Source: Nocardioidaceae bacterium | GTDB taxonomy: Bacteria > Actinomycetota > Actinomycetes > Propionibacteriales > Nocardioidaceae | Length of the DNA: 7,607 nucleotides | Reading direction: 5' to 3' | Assembly (NCBI GenBank): GCA_013693815.1 | Contig: CP059259.1 | Span: 2,391,629 to 2,399,235 of the forward strand | Shown here: in pieces, positions 5,078-7,607 of the stretch | Layout of the letters: every line of letters starts with the position of its first letter | Position numbering within the stretch: the stretch's first letter is position 1 | Notes under the pieces: generated by a model | What the model was told of the DNA's origin: nothing | Database searches by the model: none | What the model saw: only the letters and a program-made list of their open reading frames with translations | Program-made: the position numbers and the translations under genes

Positions 5078-5536
5078 ATGGCGACCAACGGGGCCAAGCT
5101 ACGAGCGCGGCGAACAACGATGGGGTTGACCCAGTCTGCGGCCTCGAAGCTGGCCAGGATCAGTCAGTCCAACTGGTCCGCGCATGAGTCCGATACCCGG
5201 CCGCTGACCGATCCCATGCTGGCCCGACTGTCATCTTCTATCGGGTTCCGTCCTTCGATCGCCGCCACGGTGCACCGGGATCGGATCAGGGAGATCTGCG
5301 CCGCGCACGGAGCCTGCGAGCCCCGGCTGTTCGGCTCCGTAGCGAAGGGCAAAGACACCGTCGAGTCAGACCTGGACATCCTGGTGGCTGCGAGCCCAGG
5401 CATGACGATGTTCGACATCGTCGCACTAGAGGAGGAACTGGAAGCCCTCTTCGGCGTGCCGGTGGATGTAGTCACCGAGGGCGCGGTCAGAAGGGGCGGA
5501 TCTTCCTGGTCCAACCTGGATGCAGTCGCGGTGTGA
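5078..5536 (+). CDS. mntA: MntA-like antitoxin: XRE helix-turn-helix fused to minimal nucleotidyltransferase
   Basis: 152 residues in two domains. Residues about 6-58 form an XRE-type helix-turn-helix (AKLRARRTTMGLTQSAASKL, then ARISQSNWSAHE). Residues about 65-145 form a minimal nucleotidyltransferase with the signature GS-x10-D-x-D (G86, S87, D98, D100, in the LFGSVAKGK to SDLDILV segment) and the third carboxylate D130 in VPVDVVTE, so all catalytic residues are present. In studied MntA/HepT pairs the MNT protein neutralises the toxin by transferring AMP to the tyrosine of its RxxxxHxY motif. The fused DNA-binding domain probably adds autorepression of the operon. ATG 5078 is chosen over a longer upstream frame because that frame overlaps the SnoaL-like gene and the promoter. 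The stop overlaps the toxin start by 4 nt. Antitoxin comes first here. Confidence 0.88.
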   Translation: MATNGAKLRARRTTMGLTQSAASKLARISQSNWSAHESDTRPLTDPMLARLSSSIGFRPSIAATVHRDRIREICAAHGACEPRLFGSVAKGKDTVESDLDILVAASPGMTMFDIVALEEELEALFGVPVDVVTEGAVRRGGSSWSNLDAVAV

Positions 5537-5865
5537 GTATCTCGGACCGGGACCGGGCCACACTGCAAGACATTCTTGCCTTTGGCCGCGAAGCAGAAGA
5601 CCTCGTATCCCGTGGCAGGTCTACCTACGACAGCGACGTGATGCTGCAGCGAGCAGCACAGATGATCTGTCTGAGCCTGGGCGAGGCTGCGAAGCGCCTT
5701 TCCGACGAGGTGATGCAGGCTCATCCGGGCATTCGATTCAGGATGATGGTGGCACTCCGAGACAAGGTGGCGCACGGCTATCAGATCCTAGATACCCAGG
5801 TCATCTGGGACACTATCGCTACCGCCGTCCCTGCGGACATCGCGAAGGTCAGGAACCTCCTCTGA
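5533..5865 (+). CDS. hepT: HepT-like HEPN-domain toxin (DUF86 family)
   Basis: 110 residues, the full length of the HepT/DUF86 family, an all-helical HEPN fold acting as a ribonuclease. The diagnostic motif R-x4-H-x-Y is R76-DKVA-H81-G-Y83, with R and H as catalytic residues and Y as the known AMPylation target of MntA partners. Other family features are the helix VMLQRAAQMICLSLGEAAKR (the GEAAKRLS element) and HPGIRFRMMVALRDKVAHGY just before and through the motif. The C-terminus has the usual VIWDTIATAVP helix. The start is GTG 5533, overlapping the antitoxin TGA as GTGA, so translation is coupled and the toxin should not be made without its antitoxin. No truncation or missing catalytic residue is seen, so the pair looks functional. 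Confidence 0.9.
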   Translation: MSISDRDRATLQDILAFGREAEDLVSRGRSTYDSDVMLQRAAQMICLSLGEAAKRLSDEVMQAHPGIRFRMMVALRDKVAHGYQILDTQVIWDTIATAVPADIAKVRNLL

Positions 5866-5930
5866 CAACGTCCCCACGACAATGACGTCGGCCTGGATAG
5901 CGCTGTAGGTACGGTAACGCCGCAGCACTC

Positions 5931-5947
5931 TCATCCGGTCCGGATGA
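5931..5947. repeat. Perfect 17-bp palindrome
   Basis: TCATCCGG and CCGGATGA flank a single central T, 65 nt past the HepT stop and about 100 nt ahead of the PAP2 gene. It may be a regulator binding site for the downstream gene, or a hairpin ending the toxin-antitoxin transcript, although no T-run follows. Confidence 0.55.
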
Positions 5948-6043
5948 CGGCAAACGCTGCCCGACGACTCCTGAAGTCACCTGTGGCTGGCGACGGGGTG
6001 ACCCCGGGCTGCTCGCGCGATCGGGGTAACGGACACTGGTTCT

Positions 6044-6877
6044 GTGCCATGGCCATCCTGGGATCAAGCAGCGATCGTGTGCGCTGCCGCACTTGTCGCC
6101 TGGGTTGCGATCCGGCGCCTTCAGCCTGGCCGCCTCACTCACCTCACCATCCCGGCGCTGCTCGAGGTCGCGCTGATCAGCGGGCTCTACTCGATCTGGC
6201 GGATCGCTCGCCAGCTGCCCTTCACCCACGAGGCGGGTGCCATCGACCGGGCTCGTGCCTTGGATCATCTCCAGCAACGGCTCCATCTACCCTCGGAGAT
6301 CGGCCTCCAGCACTTCGCTGTCAACCATGAAGCGATCGCGCGTTTCATCAACGCCTACTACGCCATCCTGCATGTGCCCGCGTTGATCGTGTTCCTCGTC
6401 TGGATGTGGATCTGTCATCGCGACAAGTATCCGCACTGGCGCAGCGGGCTGGTCTACGTCACGCTCGGCTGCCTGATCATCCGGTTCCTCCGTGTCGCCC
6501 CGCCGCGCTTCGTTCCCGAGCTCGGCTTCGTCGATCTCTCCGATCGGCTGGGGTTCAAGGTGTACGGCAAGCCTGGCACCGGTATCTCGGACCAGTACGC
6601 CGCGATGCCGTCCATCCACGTCGCCTGGGCCGCCGTCGTCGCACTAGGTGTGCTGTGTGTGGCCACCGGCTGGTGGCGCTGGCTCGTCTTCCTGCACCTG
6701 CCGATCACGATGTACGTCGTCGCAGCGACCGGCCACCATTGGTGGTTCGACGGGGCCGTAGCGTTGCTCCTTCTCTGGTCGGGACTCGCCTTCGACACCT
6801 GGTGGCGTCGGCGTGCATCCAGACCGGCTACGAACTCCAAGTCGAGCGCAATCTCGGCAGCGCCGAGCTCACCATGA
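6044..6877 (+). CDS. PAP2-superfamily integral membrane phosphatase/phosphotransferase
   Basis: 277 residues with six or seven hydrophobic segments (about 9-23, 35-55, 104-124, 134-149, 191-208, 212-228, 235-250). The PAP2_3-type (Aur1/inositolphosphotransferase-like) catalytic motifs are present: the RFLRVAPPRF region (147-156), the PSIH motif (P189, S190, H192) and HHWWFD with H232-x3-D236. PSxH and HxxxD supply the histidines and aspartate of the phosphotransfer centre, normally on the outer membrane face. The substrate is probably a lipid phosphate or phospholipid headgroup and cannot be specified. The start is the first one after the stop at 5999-6001, GTG 6044; no good ribosome binding site supports it, and GTG 6077 would also keep the first helix. 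The tail after residue 255 is basic and then Ser/Ala-rich. A 6-bp stem (ACCCCG/CGGGGT, 6001-6027) lies just upstream. It looks like a monocistronic gene. Confidence 0.85.
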   Translation: MPWPSWDQAAIVCAAALVAWVAIRRLQPGRLTHLTIPALLEVALISGLYSIWRIARQLPFTHEAGAIDRARALDHLQQRLHLPSEIGLQHFAVNHEAIARFINAYYAILHVPALIVFLVWMWICHRDKYPHWRSGLVYVTLGCLIIRFLRVAPPRFVPELGFVDLSDRLGFKVYGKPGTGISDQYAAMPSIHVAWAAVVALGVLCVATGWWRWLVFLHLPITMYVVAATGHHWWFDGAVALLLLWSGLAFDTWWRRRASRPATNSKSSAISAAPSSP

Positions 6878-6942
6878 GTCGGGCTCGTGCGGGCCTCCGG
6901 CAAAGGCACATCGTCCGGCGAGACCCAGAAGTCCTACCGTGC

Positions 6943-7607
6943 CTAACCCTCCCGACTCAAGGTAGCTGGAATCCTCAAATGCCAATCGGTTGCACGCTGT
7001 ATCGACGTTCCTGCGCGTAGCACGAGCGCCTCGTCGAACGGACGGCCGGCCAGCTGAAGCCCCAAGGGCAACCCTGCTTCGGTGAACCCGATCGGGACCG
7101 TCAGCGCCGGGGAGCCGATGATGCACCAGTACTGATTCAAACTCGGTTTTCGAGCTTCGAGAAAGCTATGGATGACTGCATCGATACTCGGCGCGCCGGT
7201 GACCGCGGTTGGCGTGACGATCAGGTCGAAGTTCTCGAAGACTCCTTGCATGGCTTTGATTCCGACCGTGCGAGCACGCTGTGCCTGGACATAGTCGGCC
7301 CCGGAATAGAGCGTGCCCAAACCGATCGCTTCCCTCATACCGGCCGAGTAATCACCCCAGCGCGTCACGAGGTCATTGCGGTGATATGCGAGAGCCTCAC
7401 TGACCGTGATCACCCAGTGTGCTGTCACCATCTCCTCGTAGAAGGGGAGCTCAATCTCCTCCACGACGGCGCCCGCATCCTCCAGGACACGCAAGCCGGC
7501 GCTGAAAGCATCCGGCACTGCGGGGTCTTCTCTATGCAGGGAGATGCGCTGTAACCGGTCAGCTCCAATGCGAACGCCGGAGAGGCCCGCATCAATTCTC
7601 TGCGAGT
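6943..7607 (-). CDS. Amidase-signature family hydrolase, C-terminal part
   Basis: An open minus-strand frame enters from the right edge (first complete codon at 7605) and ends at TAG 6945-6943, giving 220 residues. It matches the C-terminal third or so of amidase-signature enzymes. GLSGVRIGADR at the window edge resembles the conserved LxGxRIG turn. Next come the VLEDAGAVVEEIELP helix-strand, FENFDLIVTPTAVTGAPSID, the classic GSPALTVPIGFTEAGLPLGL, and QLAGRPFDEALVLRAGTSIQ. These proteins hydrolyse or transfer amides with a Ser-cisSer-Lys triad. The triad lies upstream of this region, outside the window, so activity cannot be judged. It could be a stand-alone amidase or a GatA relative; the tail fits a stand-alone amidase slightly better. 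It converges on the PAP2 gene across a 65-nt gap that shows no terminator. Continuous sequence up to 7605 means a start codon within the window is not needed. Confidence 0.9.
   Translation of the reverse strand, partial: SQRIDAGLSGVRIGADRLQRISLHREDPAVPDAFSAGLRVLEDAGAVVEEIELPFYEEMVTAHWVITVSEALAYHRNDLVTRWGDYSAGMREAIGLGTLYSGADYVQAQRARTVGIKAMQGVFENFDLIVTPTAVTGAPSIDAVIHSFLEARKPSLNQYWCIIGSPALTVPIGFTEAGLPLGLQLAGRPFDEALVLRAGTSIQRATDWHLRIPATLSREG

Noticed and set aside
4522..5097. Minus-strand frame opposite the SnoaL-like gene
   Set aside because: Antisense shadow; no domain, and it overlaps the toxin-antitoxin promoter.
1..7607. CRISPR array, tRNA or rRNA genes, riboswitch
   Set aside because: No regularly spaced repeats, no cloverleaf with a TTCGA-type arm, and no recognisable riboswitch core were seen on either strand by eye.

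Overview
High-GC window with GC-rich third codon positions, GTG starts, 4-nt GTGA overlaps and a probable leaderless promoter, which together suggest an actinobacterium. No gene allows a genus call. The window looks like an accessory region: two IS elements and broken gene remnants lie on the left, and intact small operons lie on the right.

Positions 1-2040 are IS110 territory. A first IS110-family recombinase gene (minus strand) is cut by the left edge and is preceded by a hairpin-rich non-coding leader. Directly behind it sits a second, unrelated IS110-family gene (minus strand) whose single frameshift separates the DEDD domain from the serine domain. Its surroundings carry a 10-bp direct repeat (643-652 and 1839-1848) and a run of hairpins ending in a strong terminator-like stem (1998-2035). 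These may mark the element's ends or a bridge-RNA-type guide.

Positions 2040-2860 hold decayed genes. There is the first ~39 codons of what looks like a SIR2-domain protein, joined out of frame to an unrelated-looking tail. A convergent, frameshifted gene of unknown function follows.

Positions 3020-4950 hold an apparent regulatory cassette on the plus strand. A promoter overlapped by a double palindrome drives a 61-residue protein, which is translationally coupled to a TetR-family repressor. A SRPBCC-fold protein and a SnoaL-like ester-cyclase-family protein follow, each with a good ribosome binding site. The repressor probably controls its own transcription and perhaps the two small ligand-binding or cyclase-fold proteins.

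Positions 5040-5865 encode a HEPN/MNT toxin-antitoxin module. The antitoxin is a fusion of an XRE-type helix-turn-helix with a minimal nucleotidyltransferase, and the toxin is HepT-like with an R-x4-H-x-Y motif. The genes overlap by 4 nt behind a dyad that overlaps the -10 box.

Positions 6044-6877 encode a multi-pass PAP2-type membrane phosphatase or phosphotransferase. It converges on the 3' part of an amidase-signature gene (minus strand) that runs off the right edge.
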